Positions 7,704 to 16,400 of a stretch of 64,000 nt of DNA are shown in pieces. Made by a program: the position numbers and the translations under genes. The notes under the pieces were generated by a model that saw only the letters and a list, made by a program, of their open reading frames with translations, was not told the DNA's origin and ran no database searches. The DNA is from Flavobacterium hibernum (GTDB lineage: Bacteria > Bacteroidota > Bacteroidia > Flavobacteriales > Flavobacteriaceae), in assembly GCF_000832125.1 (NCBI RefSeq), contig NZ_JPRK01000017.1:1-64000 (forward strand). The letters run 5' to 3'. The stretch's first letter is position 1; the number at the start of each line of letters is the position of its first letter.

Positions 7704-7798
7704 GCTAGCGCGAGTGTCCCGCTCGTGACTGCAATGTTTTTTTAGTTTTTCATAGGGCTTGCATGTCTAGTGTTCACGAGCGGGATGCTCGCGCCAGC
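7704..7798. repeat. Long imperfect inverted repeat between two genes
   Basis: Arms at 7704-7728 (starts GCTAGCGCGAG, contains TCCCGCTCGTG) and 7774-7798 (CACGAGCGGGA then CTCGCGCCAGC) pair over about 25 bases with a few mismatches around a 45-base loop. A shorter related piece (CGCGAGCGAGATGCTCG) lies at about 6667-6683. It lies between minus-strand genes and could end transcription of the secreted protein gene. Confidence 0.6.
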
Positions 7799-7807
7799 AG
7801 CGGGGTG

Positions 7808-8449
7808 TTATTCATCATCTTTGAGATACCTGCTGTCAAAATAAATCTTGTATTCCATTGTATTTTTTTCTTTATAAAGTTCTCCAGTTTTTTTGTCTTT
7901 CATTTCAACAAAATAATCTTCGCTTAAAAAATCGACACAGCCATAAATATGTTTACGATCAGATTTATTGTTGGGTAATCTGTTGAGAACAAGTTTTGAA
8001 GTTCTTGTATAAACGAGTATTTCGCTTTTAGCATCTACCTGTTCTCTACTTGTAAAATAAGAGGGATAACCCCAAGACATGCGTAATTTTACTTCGGCAG
8101 TTTTGTTTGGAAACACTTTAGCAACGAAACCATATCTTTGAAATCTAGAGCCAAAGCCACCTTTAATAATAAGTGTATCATTTTTGTAATAATGATTGCA
8201 CATAAAGTCTTTTTTTGTAAAATCATTTTTTAGATGATCATAAAATATAGTGTCTTCAACCATATTTTTTCCTCTATAAACTGTTCCATAAATAGAATCT
8301 ATCGCATATTGTGATCCGTTGTTTGTTGTATTTATATTTTCAAGAGCCAGCGCTTTTATTTTTGGGTCTAAAATTATTTTGATTGTTTTTTGAGAATAAA
8401 TAAAACTTACTGATAAGACAAAAAATAATGTGAGTAGATTTAATTTCAT
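7808..8449 (-). CDS. Secreted protein of unknown function
   Basis: About 213 residues, beginning with a clear signal peptide (KLNLLTLFFVLSVSFIYSQ, cleavage probably after YSQ). The mature part has the look of an all-beta periplasmic protein: IKIILDPKIKALALENINT, then TLIIKGGFGSRFQRYGFVAKVF and KTAEVKLRMSWGYPSYF. I do not recognise a family. An upstream in-frame ATG at 8485 lies inside the terminator hairpin of the preceding regulator gene and would bury the signal peptide, so the start at 8449 is preferred. Confidence 0.7.
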   Translation of the reverse strand: MKLNLLTLFFVLSVSFIYSQKTIKIILDPKIKALALENINTTNNGSQYAIDSIYGTVYRGKNMVEDTIFYDHLKNDFTKKDFMCNHYYKNDTLIIKGGFGSRFQRYGFVAKVFPNKTAEVKLRMSWGYPSYFTSREQVDAKSEILVYTRTSKLVLNRLPNNKSDRKHIYGCVDFLSEDYFVEMKDKKTGELYKEKNTMEYKIYFDSRYLKDDE

Positions 8450-8483
8450 AGGTTTAAAATTTGGATTGGAATTTTGGTTGTGC

Positions 8484-8520
8484 ATAAAAAAAGCACAAAA
8501 TAAAAATATATTTGTGCTTT
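8484..8520 (-). terminator. Rho-independent terminator of the XRE regulator gene
   Basis: On the minus strand, AAAGCACAAA and TTTGTGCTTT arms (8511-8520 and 8490-8499) form a 10-bp stem followed by seven T residues. It lies 22 bases past the regulator's stop codon. Confidence 0.85.
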
Positions 8521-8542
8521 CGTAAAATTTATTATTGAGGAA

Positions 8543-8956
8543 TTATTTTCCTTTTAGTAATTTTTCTAAATATTCGTTTTTGTCTTTTTCAACTTGAACT
8601 AAGCGTTCGTAAAGTTCGACAACTTTATCAAGTGGATTGAATGTGCAATAATTATTTGAGTTTTCACCTGAATTATTACCTGCATTAATTACGCTATCTT
8701 TTGTATCGTAATACGTATTGAAATAGTTAAAAACAGATTCTTCCGAAAAGTTTTCAATTGCTTCTACCGTGACACCAAGAACTTTTGCAATTTGTACAAG
8801 TTTTTTAGTATCAACTTCCTCGCTTGTTTCAATGCTTGAAATAGTTTGTTGACTTATGCCAATTGCTTCAGCAAGGGCTTCTTGTTTCATACCTCGAAGC
8901 TCTCTGATTCGGCTTATGTTTCTGCCGATATGTTTTGGTTTTGATGTTGTGCTCAT
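8543..8956 (-). CDS. XRE-family helix-turn-helix regulator
   Basis: A 137-residue protein. Residues ~10-65 form an HTH_3 domain: NISRIRELRGMKQEALAEAI, followed by the recognition helix region GISQQTISSIETSEEVDTKKL. The C-terminal part (PLDKVVELYERLVQVEKDKNEYLEKLL) is a strongly predicted amphipathic helix, likely for dimerisation. Nothing in the sequence identifies its target. It sits at the edge of a repeat-rich patch holding a broken nuclease gene and a MazG-like gene, but it is separately transcribed with its own promoter box and terminator. Confidence 0.88.
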   Translation of the reverse strand: MSTTSKPKHIGRNISRIRELRGMKQEALAEAIGISQQTISSIETSEEVDTKKLVQIAKVLGVTVEAIENFSEESVFNYFNTYYDTKDSVINAGNNSGENSNNYCTFNPLDKVVELYERLVQVEKDKNEYLEKLLKGK

Positions 8957-8961
8957 AATTT

Positions 8962-8969
8962 CAAAGGTA
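8962..8969 (-). promoter_or_regulatory. -7 promoter box (TACCTTTG) of the XRE regulator gene
   Basis: TACCTTTG on the minus strand, six bases before the start codon. The message would have a very short or absent leader. No clear TTG box upstream. Confidence 0.4.
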
Positions 8970-9066
8970 TTTAATTTTTTTGATTTTATTGAAGAGTAAA
9001 TATATGATTTTTCTGAGGTGATTTGTTATTCGAAGTTTCAGTTTTCAAGTCTCAATTATCCAGAAT

Positions 9067-9113
9067 CTTGTCATTTCGACGGAGGAGAAATCTTCACAAG
9101 AAGCTCTACAAAG
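9067..9113. repeat. Left arm of inverted repeat around the GIY-YIG pseudogene
   Basis: It begins CTTGTCATTTCGACGGAGGA and continues through GAAATCTTCACAAGAAGC to CTCTACAAAG. Its near-exact complement is at 9534-9580. Related arms occur at 31219-31260 and 61197-61303. The 34 bases after it, up to the pseudogene's stop codon, show nothing further. Confidence 0.8.
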
Positions 9114-9147
9114 AATGGAAATGTTGCACAGAGATTTACTTATGAAA

Positions 9148-9462
9148 TCATACAAACAAATAATTCAAAAAATCCAGATTTGGATTAATTGTCTTAATTA
9201 ATTCGATTTTCTTTTCTTTTCGCCAGTCTTTTACTTCTTTTTCACGAGAAATTGCTTCTTGAATTCAAGTAAACTTTTCATAATACAGCAAGAATGTAAC
9301 ATTGTACTTTGATGCAAAGGTTTTGTTTCCGTTTGTGTTGTTTTCTGTATGTTGACTTAAGCGAATTCTCAAATTATTAGTAACTCCAGTATATAAAACA
9401 GTTTTAGATTTGTTGGTTATTATGTATAAGTAGTAAGTATGATAGCCTTCTTGTCATTGCAT
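9148..9462 (-). pseudogene. GIY-YIG endonuclease domain protein, broken by two stop codons
   Basis: On the minus strand, 105 codons from an ATG (9460-9462) to TGA (9148-9150) encode a small GIY-YIG nuclease of the YhbQ/UPF0213-like type. The fold is plain: HTYYLYIITNK, then TVLYTGVTNNLRIRLSQH with the family's R, and SREKEVKDWRKEKKIELI with the glutamate-bearing helix. In-frame TGA codons interrupt it at codon 3 (9454-9456) and codon 66 (9265-9267), so no intact product is expected. There is no frameshift: the frame is continuous across the whole domain. It is enclosed by 47-base inverted repeats, suggesting that the repeats and the nuclease once moved or were copied together. Confidence 0.8.
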
Positions 9463-9533
9463 TTAAATTATTTCTGGCTAAAGATAAAAAAATATGTTAA
9501 GAATTTTCTTATCATTTAATTTATTGTGATATG

Positions 9534-9580
9534 CTTTGTAGAGCTTCTTGCGAAGATTTCTCCTTACGTCGAAATGACAA
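9534..9580. repeat. Right arm of inverted repeat around the GIY-YIG pseudogene
   Basis: It reads CTTTGTAGAGCTTCTTGCGA, then AGATTTCTCCTTACGTCGAA and ATGACAA. Its complement matches the left arm (9067-9113) along almost its whole length, with a one-base length difference and a few substitutions. The element from arm to arm spans 514 bases. Confidence 0.8.
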
Positions 9581-9626
9581 AACTGACTTGTTTCTTTGTG
9601 TATGTTGTTTTTGAAGTCTCGAAATC

Positions 9627-9687
9627 GCTCAGTCTGACAAACGATTTGAAGAAAATTTAAGAAGTCTAAAATATCTAAAACAATAAA
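9627..9687. repeat. Direct repeat, copy A, upstream of the MazG-like gene
   Basis: About 61 bases (from GCTCAGTCTGACAA to TATCTAAAACAATAAA) repeat at 10183-10243 in the same orientation with roughly eight or nine differences. The two copies bracket the MazG-like gene. The first part resembles the GCTCAGTCTGAC word common in Flavobacterium dispersed repeats. Between 9688 and 9779 I see nothing else. Confidence 0.7.
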
Positions 9688-9779
9688 ATCAATATTGTAA
9701 AGTTTTATTTACAAAAACTAGAAACTATCTTTACCGATATTTTCTAATTTAATCATGGATTAGATAAAAAGGAAATAAA

Positions 9780-9818
9780 ATGAGAGAACGGTTAATAACA
9801 CATAAAGGAGAGAAATGA
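9780..9818 (+). CDS. Possible 12-codon leader peptide of the MazG-like gene
   Basis: A short reading frame, MRERLITHKGEK, starts at 9780 after AAAGGAAATAAA. Its TGA stop (9816-9818) overlaps the ATG of the MazG-like gene (9815-9817) in an ATGA arrangement. The overlap suggests translational coupling. It is too short to judge by composition, so it may be chance. Confidence 0.3.
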   Translation: MRERLITHKGEK

Positions 9819-10120
9819 ATTTAAATGAATTAATAAAGAAAGTTGTAAAGGTGTCTGATCAATATGAAAAGAACTGTAATATCAAAAGAGACGAAGATTG
9901 GTATATTTTAAAGCTTCAGGAAGAATTAGGAGAACTGACACAAAATTATCTTTCATATACATCTAGAGGAAGGGATAGAAATTTAACACAAGAAGAATTG
10001 AAGAAAAATATTTCAAATGAAGTAGCAGATCTCCTTGGACAAATTTTGTTATTTGCAAATTATCATGATATTGATATAGAGAAATCTATGGACGATAAAT
10101 GGTTTTCGTACTTGAAATGA
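9815..10120 (+). CDS. MazG-like nucleotide pyrophosphohydrolase
   Basis: A 101-residue all-alpha NTP pyrophosphohydrolase of the MazG/dUTPase superfamily. The metal-binding pattern is visible: KLQEELGELTQNYL (ExxE) around residue 30 and SNEVADLLGQILLFANYHDID (ExxD) around residues 66-86. Relatives hydrolyse (d)NTPs to monophosphates in house-cleaning or phage-response roles. It has an unusually good Shine-Dalgarno sequence for this phylum (AAAGGAG, 5 bases before ATG). It lies alone on the plus strand between two direct repeats, next to the GIY-YIG remnant, so recent acquisition is possible. Confidence 0.8.
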   Translation: MNLNELIKKVVKVSDQYEKNCNIKRDEDWYILKLQEELGELTQNYLSYTSRGRDRNLTQEELKKNISNEVADLLGQILLFANYHDIDIEKSMDDKWFSYLK

Positions 10121-10182
10121 AACTTTTCTAATTGATTATTTTGTCGCAAATTGGGCTGACAAACTTTGTAGGATTTGACTTC

Positions 10183-10243
10183 GCTAAGCCTGACAATCGG
10201 TTTGAAGAAAAACTAAGAAGTCTAAAATATCTAAAGCATAAAA
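10183..10243. repeat. Direct repeat, copy B, downstream of the MazG-like gene
   Basis: Same orientation as copy A (9627-9687), from GCTAAGCCTGACAA to TATCTAAAGCATAAAA. The best conserved core is AAGAAGTCTAAAATATCTAAA in slightly shorter form. It ends just before the lysA terminator. Confidence 0.7.
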
Positions 10244-10272
10244 AAATCCCGCCTCAATTAAGAAACGGGATT
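10238..10272 (-). terminator. Rho-independent terminator of lysA
   Basis: On the minus strand AATCCCG (10266-10272) and CGGGATT (10245-10251) form the stem, followed by a T-run. It lies about 30 bases past the lysA stop. Confidence 0.8.
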
Positions 10273-10300
10273 AATGTAGATATTCTCTTTTTTTTTATTG

Positions 10301-11524
10301 TTAAACTGTTGCAGCAACTTCTTGTGGCAACGGAATTTGATTGGTAAGTAAATCTTCGAATGTTTCTTGTTTACGAATTAAGATTCCCTGACCGTCTTTC
10401 CATAAAACTTCGGCTGGTTTGTATCTTGAATTGTAGTTTGAAGCCATTGAGAAACAATATGCTCCGGCATTTCTAAAAGCAAGAACATCACCTTCTGTAA
10501 TTTGTGAAATTTTGCGGTTATTGGCAAATGTATCTGTTTCGCAAATGTATCCTACAACAGAGTAAAAACGCTCTTTTCCTTTTGGGTTTGAGATGTTTTC
10601 GATATGGTGCGAAGAACCGTAAAACATAGGACGAATTAAGTGATTGAAACCACTATCGATTCCTGCAAAAACTGTTGAAGTTGTTTGTTTTACTACGTTT
10701 ACTTTTGCTAAAAAGAAACCTGCTTCGCTTACTAGGAATTTTCCTGGTTCGAAAATCAAGGTTAAATCTTTACCGTATTCTGCACAGAAAGAGTTGAATC
10801 TTTTTGATAATTTTTTACCTAATTCTTCGATATCTGTTTCGATATCGTCTTTTTTGTAAGGAACTTTAAATCCGCTTCCAAAATCTAAGAATTGTAAATC
10901 TTTGAAATGCTTAGCAGTATCAAATAAGATCTCGGCAGCATACAAGAACACTTCGATATCTAGAATATCAGATCCTGTGTGCATGTGAATTCCAACAATA
11001 CTCATTTTTGTATTTTCGACAATACGTAATATATGCGGTATCTGGTGTACAGAAATACCAAATTTACTATCGATGTGTCCTACAGAAATATTAGCATTTC
11101 CGCCCGCCATTACGTGTGGATTAATACGAATACATACTGGAATATGTGGGTGTTTTGTCCCGAATTGCTCCAGAATAGATAAGTTGTCAATATTGATTTG
11201 TACACCCATTGCAGCAACTTCTTCTATTTCTTCAAGAGAAACTCCGTTTGGTGTAAAAAATATTTTTTCAGGTTCATAGCCAGCATGAAGTCCCAATAAA
11301 ACTTCTTGAATTGATACAGTATCTAAACCAGACCCCATGTTCTTTAATAACTGAAGAATCGCAACGTTAGACAATGCCTTCATGGCGTAATTAACTCTTA
11401 AGTTTTCTACCTTAGAGAAAGCTTTAGTTAACCTATTGTACTGAGATTGGATTTTTTCGGCATCATAAACATATAATGGACTTCCAAATTGGTCTGCTAA
11501 CTGCAGTAAATCTTTTGCTTGCAT
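10301..11524 (-). CDS. lysA: Diaminopimelate decarboxylase
   Basis: A 407-residue fold-type III PLP enzyme catalysing the last step of lysine synthesis (meso-diaminopimelate to L-lysine and CO2). The PLP lysine is in NYAMKALSN near residue 49. The phosphate and substrate regions follow: SVGHIDSKFGISVHQ, GIHMHTGSDI and LDFGSGFKVPY, EPGKFLV, and the C-terminal CETDTFANNRKI, which supplies the active-site cysteine from the partner subunit, and NAGAYCFSMASNYN. The length is normal. It is monocistronic with its own promoter and terminator, so there is no sign of a lysine operon here. Confidence 0.95.
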   Translation of the reverse strand: MQAKDLLQLADQFGSPLYVYDAEKIQSQYNRLTKAFSKVENLRVNYAMKALSNVAILQLLKNMGSGLDTVSIQEVLLGLHAGYEPEKIFFTPNGVSLEEIEEVAAMGVQINIDNLSILEQFGTKHPHIPVCIRINPHVMAGGNANISVGHIDSKFGISVHQIPHILRIVENTKMSIVGIHMHTGSDILDIEVFLYAAEILFDTAKHFKDLQFLDFGSGFKVPYKKDDIETDIEELGKKLSKRFNSFCAEYGKDLTLIFEPGKFLVSEAGFFLAKVNVVKQTTSTVFAGIDSGFNHLIRPMFYGSSHHIENISNPKGKERFYSVVGYICETDTFANNRKISQITEGDVLAFRNAGAYCFSMASNYNSRYKPAEVLWKDGQGILIRKQETFEDLLTNQIPLPQEVAATV

Positions 11525-11541
11525 TTTTAAACTATTTTGAG

Positions 11542-11571
11542 CAAAGTTATTACACTTTTGAGTAACGACAA
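11542..11571 (-). promoter_or_regulatory. lysA promoter
   Basis: TTG (11569-11571), a 19-base spacer and TAACTTTG (11542-11549) on the minus strand match the -33/-7 consensus of Bacteroidota exactly. The expected leader is about ten bases. Confidence 0.7.
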
Positions 11572-11747
11572 ATTAATTGTAGAAAAATAACAAATTATAA
11601 CAAATTGTTTAATTTTGAACAAAAAGTGCTTTGTTTCGAATTTTTGTAAAATTATTTAGACCCAAAGATACAAAGGTTCAGAGGGACAAAGGTTTTTTTA
11701 ACGTTTCTAAACCTTTGTGTCTTTGTTTCTATTTCCCTTTGAAGCTA

Positions 11748-11776
11748 AAAAACCCGGACGAAAGTCCAGGTTTTTT
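11748..11776 (-). terminator. Rho-independent terminator of gltBD (works in both directions)
   Basis: AACCCGGAC and GTCCAGGTT pair around GAAA (11751-11772), with T-runs on both strands. It lies about 115 bases past the gltD stop. Confidence 0.8.
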
Positions 11777-11889
11777 ATTAGTGTGTTGTTTATCGGAATA
11801 AAGATTTATTATTTTAATCTTTTATGTTCATAAGATTTAAAATACTAAGAGAAAAACTTAGAACCTTAGTCTCTTAGAAACTCAAAAAA

Positions 11890-13344
11890 TTAAAGACTTG
11901 GTAAATCTCCGTTTCCTTTGGTTGGTAAGTTGGTATATCCCATTAAGAACATATCAACTTCTCTTGCAGCTTCGCGACCTTCTGAAATAGCCCATACAAT
12001 TAATGATTGTCCTCTTCTCATATCACCAGCGGTGAAAATGTGTGGAACATTTGTTTGATAATTTTTAGCTTTATAGTTGCTTCTCATATCTAATTCAAGA
12101 CCTAATTGCTCACTTAAAGTTTTCTCCGGACCTGTAAATCCTAGAGCTAATAAAGCTAAATCGCAAGGCCAGATTTTTTCTGAACCTTCTTTTTCGATTA
12201 ATTCTGGACGTTGACCAGGAGTCATTTTCCATTGTACTTCAACTGTTTTTAATCCTACTAATTCTCCTTTTTCGTTTGCAAGGAATTCTTTAGTATTGAT
12301 TAACCAGTTTCTGTCGCAACCTTCTTCGTGAGAAGATGAGGTTTTCAATTGCAAAGGCCAGAAAGGCCAAGGCGTAGACTCACTTCTTCCAACTGGAGGT
12401 TTTGGTAAAATCTCAAAGTTAGTAACTGATTTTGCTCCGTGTCTGTTTGATGTTCCAACGCAGTCAGAACCTGTATCTCCACCACCAATAACGATTACAT
12501 CTTTTCCTGTTGCTTTTACCTGATCTGGAATTGATTCTCCGTATAAAACTTTTGTTTGCTGAGTAAGGAAATCCATTGCCTGAACAACTCCTTTGCTTTC
12601 AATTCCTTTAGTTGGTAAACTTCTTCTTTCTGTTGCTCCTCCGCATAAAACGATAGAATCAAAAGAATTTAATTCGTCTACACTAAAGTTAACACCAACA
12701 TTTACATTGGTTTTAAAAGTGATTCCTTCAGCTTCAAGGATTGCTACACGTCTGTCGATAATTCCTTTTTCAAGTTTGAAATTCGGAATTCCGTAACGTA
12801 ATAAACCTCCAATTGCATTGTCTCTTTCAAAAACAGTTACCGTGTGACCGGCTCTGTTTAATTGTTGAGCAGCTGCTAAGCCAGCAGGACCTGAACCAAT
12901 AACGGCTACAGTTTTTCCAGTTCTGGTTAATGGCGCTTGTGGTTTAATCCAACCTTCGGCAAAACCTCTTTCGATGATGTTTTTCTCGATGTTTTCGATA
13001 GCAACTGGTTCTTTAATGATTCCTAATACACATGATTTCTCACATGGAGCAGGGCATAAGCGACCTGTAAATTCCGGAAAGTTATTTGTAGATTGTAAAA
13101 TCTCTAAAGCACTTTGCCATTCTTCCTGATGCACCATGTCGTTAAAATCAGGAATTAAATTTCCTAATGGACAAGAACTGTGGCAAAAAGGAATACCACA
13201 ATCCATACATCTTGAACCTTGTTCTTTTATTTTATCTTTTGCTAACGGAATTGTAAATTCATTGTAATTCGAAACACGTTCTACTACTGCTAAATTACTT
13301 TCGTCGGCTCTGTTATATTCTTTAAATCCGCCTATTTTACCCAT
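11890..13344 (-). CDS. gltD: Glutamate synthase small subunit
   Basis: A 484-residue flavoprotein that passes electrons from NAD(P)H to the large subunit for glutamate formation from glutamine and 2-oxoglutarate. N-terminal cysteine clusters bind the 4Fe-4S centres (CMDCGIPFCHSSCPLGN and CPAPCEKSC, residues ~40-110). The FAD-binding VIGSGPAGLAAAQQL follows near residue 148 and the NAD(P)H-binding VIVIGGGDTGSDCVG near 285. The C-terminus has FTAGDMRRGQSLIVWAISEG. It begins 97 bases after the gltB stop and shares its transcript. Confidence 0.95.
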   Translation of the reverse strand: MGKIGGFKEYNRADESNLAVVERVSNYNEFTIPLAKDKIKEQGSRCMDCGIPFCHSSCPLGNLIPDFNDMVHQEEWQSALEILQSTNNFPEFTGRLCPAPCEKSCVLGIIKEPVAIENIEKNIIERGFAEGWIKPQAPLTRTGKTVAVIGSGPAGLAAAQQLNRAGHTVTVFERDNAIGGLLRYGIPNFKLEKGIIDRRVAILEAEGITFKTNVNVGVNFSVDELNSFDSIVLCGGATERRSLPTKGIESKGVVQAMDFLTQQTKVLYGESIPDQVKATGKDVIVIGGGDTGSDCVGTSNRHGAKSVTNFEILPKPPVGRSESTPWPFWPLQLKTSSSHEEGCDRNWLINTKEFLANEKGELVGLKTVEVQWKMTPGQRPELIEKEGSEKIWPCDLALLALGFTGPEKTLSEQLGLELDMRSNYKAKNYQTNVPHIFTAGDMRRGQSLIVWAISEGREAAREVDMFLMGYTNLPTKGNGDLPSL

Positions 13345-13441
13345 GACATTTTTATTAAATTTAGTTGTGAGATATGAGATGTGAGAAGCGAGTTGAAAAA
13401 CTCAAACTTAGTACCTCTGCACCTTTGTAACTCAGAACCTT

Positions 13442-16400
13442 TTAATCAGCTATTAATTCTTCTATTTTTTTCTCTTCTGCAATTCGTTGTAATGCTTTTT
13501 TGTAATCAGTAGGCATTACTTTTACGAAATGTTTCTGCTCATTTTCCCAGTCTGCTAAAATTCTTTTTGCTAATGGACTGCTAGTGTACAATGAATGGTT
13601 TTTGATCAATCGTCTTAGTTTTGTAATATCCTCGTCTTCGATTGGGTCAAAAGCAACCATTTCCATGTTGCATAATGTTGAGTCAAATTGTTTATTTGGA
13701 TCGTAAACATAAGCAACACCACCGCTCATACCAGCTGCGAAGTTTCTTCCTGTTTTTCCTAAAACAACCACAGTACCACCTGTCATGTACTCGCATCCGT
13801 GATCTCCAATTCCTTCAACAACTGCTGTTGCTCCAGAATTTCTTACACAAAAACGCTCACCAGCCATACCATTAATATAAGCCTCTCCGGTAATAGCACC
13901 ATAAAGGGCAACGTTACCAATAATGATGTTTTCTTCAGGTTTGAAGGTAGCAGTAGGAGGGACTTTAATAATTAATTTTCCTCCAGAAAGACCTTTCCCT
14001 AAATAATCATTACAGTTTCCGTGAATTTTAAACGACAATCCATTTGTTGCAAATGCACCAAAACTTTGTCCGGCAGAACCTTCAAAATCAACTAAAATAG
14101 TGTCTTCAGGTAAACCTTGTGCGCCATATATTTTTGAGATTTCATTACTCAAAATGGCACCTACAGAACGGTCTGTATTTTTAATTTTAAATGTAACTCT
14201 TGTTTTTTCTTTTCTATAAATAGACGGAATTGCTTCTTTGATAATATCAAAATCCAATACATTTTCAAGTTGGTGATCTTGCTCTGTAGTATTGTGAATT
14301 GGCTGTGTTTTTGCTTTTTCCGGTTTGTATAGAATCGGTGATAAATCTAAACCATTTGCTTTGTAATGTTTGATCGCTTTGTTCACATTTAATTTTTGTG
14401 ATTGACCCACCATTTCTTTTAAGGTTCTGAAACCTAATTGTGCCATGATTTCTCTTAATTCTTCAGCAATAAAATACATGAAGTTGATGACATGCTCTGG
14501 TGTTCCTTTGAAATTTTTTCTCAATTCAGGATCCTGAGTTGCAATACCAACCGGACAAGTATTTAAGTGACATGCTCTCATCATGATACATCCAGAAGCT
14601 ACAAGCGGAGCAGTTGCGAAACCAAATTCTTCGGCTCCTAACAATGCAGCAATTGCTACGTCACGACCAGTTTTCAATTGTCCGTCACATTCAAGAACTA
14701 CACGACTTCTTAAATCATTTAAGATCAAAGTTTGTTGTGCTTCAGCAAGACCAAGTTCCCACGGAATACCTGTGTGTTGTAAAGATGTTAATGGTGCAGC
14801 ACCAGTTCCTCCATCATAACCAGAAATCAAGATAACGTCAGCTTTTGCTTTGGCAACACCGGCAGCGATGGTTCCAACTCCAACTTCAGAAACTAATTTT
14901 ACGTTTACACGTGCTTCACGGTTAGCATTTTTCAAGTCATAAATCAACTGAGATAAATCCTCAATTGAGTAAATATCGTGGTGAGGAGGAGGCGAAATTA
15001 AACCTACATAAGGTGTAGAGTTTCTTGTTTCTGCAATCCAAGGCACCACTTTTTCTCCAGGTAATTGTCCACCTTCACCAGGTTTAGCACCTTGAGCCAT
15101 TTTAATTTGGATTTCTTTAGCGTTTGTCAAATAGTTGATCGAAACACCAAAACGACCCGAAGCAACTTGTTTGATGGCGCTATTTCTAGAATCTCCGTTA
15201 ATTTCTTTCTGGAAACGTTTAGGATCTTCTCCACCTTCTCCAGAATTACTTTTTCCGCCAATTCTGTTCATTGCAATTGCTAAATTCTCGTGTGCTTCTC
15301 TACTGATAGATCCGTAAGACATTGCACCCGTTTTGAATTTTTTTACAATTTCTGTCCAAGGTTCTACTTCGTCAATAGAAATTGGGTCAAGATTGTTGAA
15401 TTCAAATAAACCCCTAATTGTCATTAAGTTTGAGCTTTGCTCATTGACCATGTCAGAGTATTCTTTATAGCTTTCAGGACTGTTTAAACGAACTGCTTGT
15501 TGTAATTTTGAAATAGTTGTTGGATTAAACATATGTTTTTCTCCACCACGTCTCCATCTGTAAATACCGCCAATTTCTAAAGGCAATAAGTTGGCAATTT
15601 TTGAATTTGGAAATGCTTTTTGGAAACGTTTCTTCACTTCTTTTTCTACTTCCATTAAACCAATTCCTTCGATTCTAGAAGGTGTGTATGGGAAATACTT
15701 AGAAGTAAATGTTTTGTTTAGACCTAAAATCTCGAAAATTTGAGCCGCTCTGTACGAATGTAAAGTAGAGATTCCAATTTTGTTCATGATTTTAACGATT
15801 CCTTTTGCAATTGCTTTATTGTAATTTACAATAGCATAATCTGCTTTTACTCCTGTAATGAATCCTTGGTTTACCTGATCGTGAATGATTTCGTTTACCA
15901 TATAAGGATTGATAGCACTTGCACCGTATCCAAATAATAAAGCAAAATGATGTGGTTCACGAGGTTCTGCAGATTCGATTATGATTCCGAACTTAGAACG
16001 AACTTGTAAGATGTTCAAAGAGTGGTGAATGTAAGAACAAGCCAATAACATTGGGATTGGAGCAAATTCTTCGCTTACACCTCTATCTGATAAGATGATG
16101 ATATTACATCCTTCAGAAACGGCTTTAAAAGTTGCGTCAACACATTTTTCAAGCGCGCGCTCTAAACCGTTTACTCCTTTTTCTATTTTGTATAAAGTAG
16201 AAATTGTAGCCGATTTGAAATCTACGTGATCAATGTTTCTTATTTTATCTAAATCCTCGTTTGAAATAACTGGATTTTGGATTTTTAGTTTTTTACATTG
16301 CTTAGATTCAATTTCGAAAATATTGAAATCTCCACCAATTGCCAAACTAATATCAGTAATGATCTCTTCACGAATACCATCCAAAGGCGGGTTGGTAACC

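Larger units (their letters stand above)
11525..11889. other. Intergenic region lysA-gltD: promoter, repeats and terminator
   Basis: This 365-base gap holds the lysA promoter (11542-11571) and an AT-rich stretch. It then has an imperfect inverted repeat built from ACAAAGGT and ACCTTTGTGTCTTTGT words (about 11669-11734), the gltD terminator, and a CTTAGAACCTTAG repeat word near 11850. No reading frame of interest was seen. Confidence 0.6.

Noticed and set aside
9148..9462. Stop codons in the GIY-YIG frame as recoded UGA
   Set aside because: No selenocysteine-like hairpin or other UGA use is seen, and the protein family has no such residue at these places. Decay is simpler.
10132..10347. Plus-strand frame of 71 codons after the MazG-like gene
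   Set aside because: It runs through the direct repeat, the lysA terminator and the end of lysA on the other strand.
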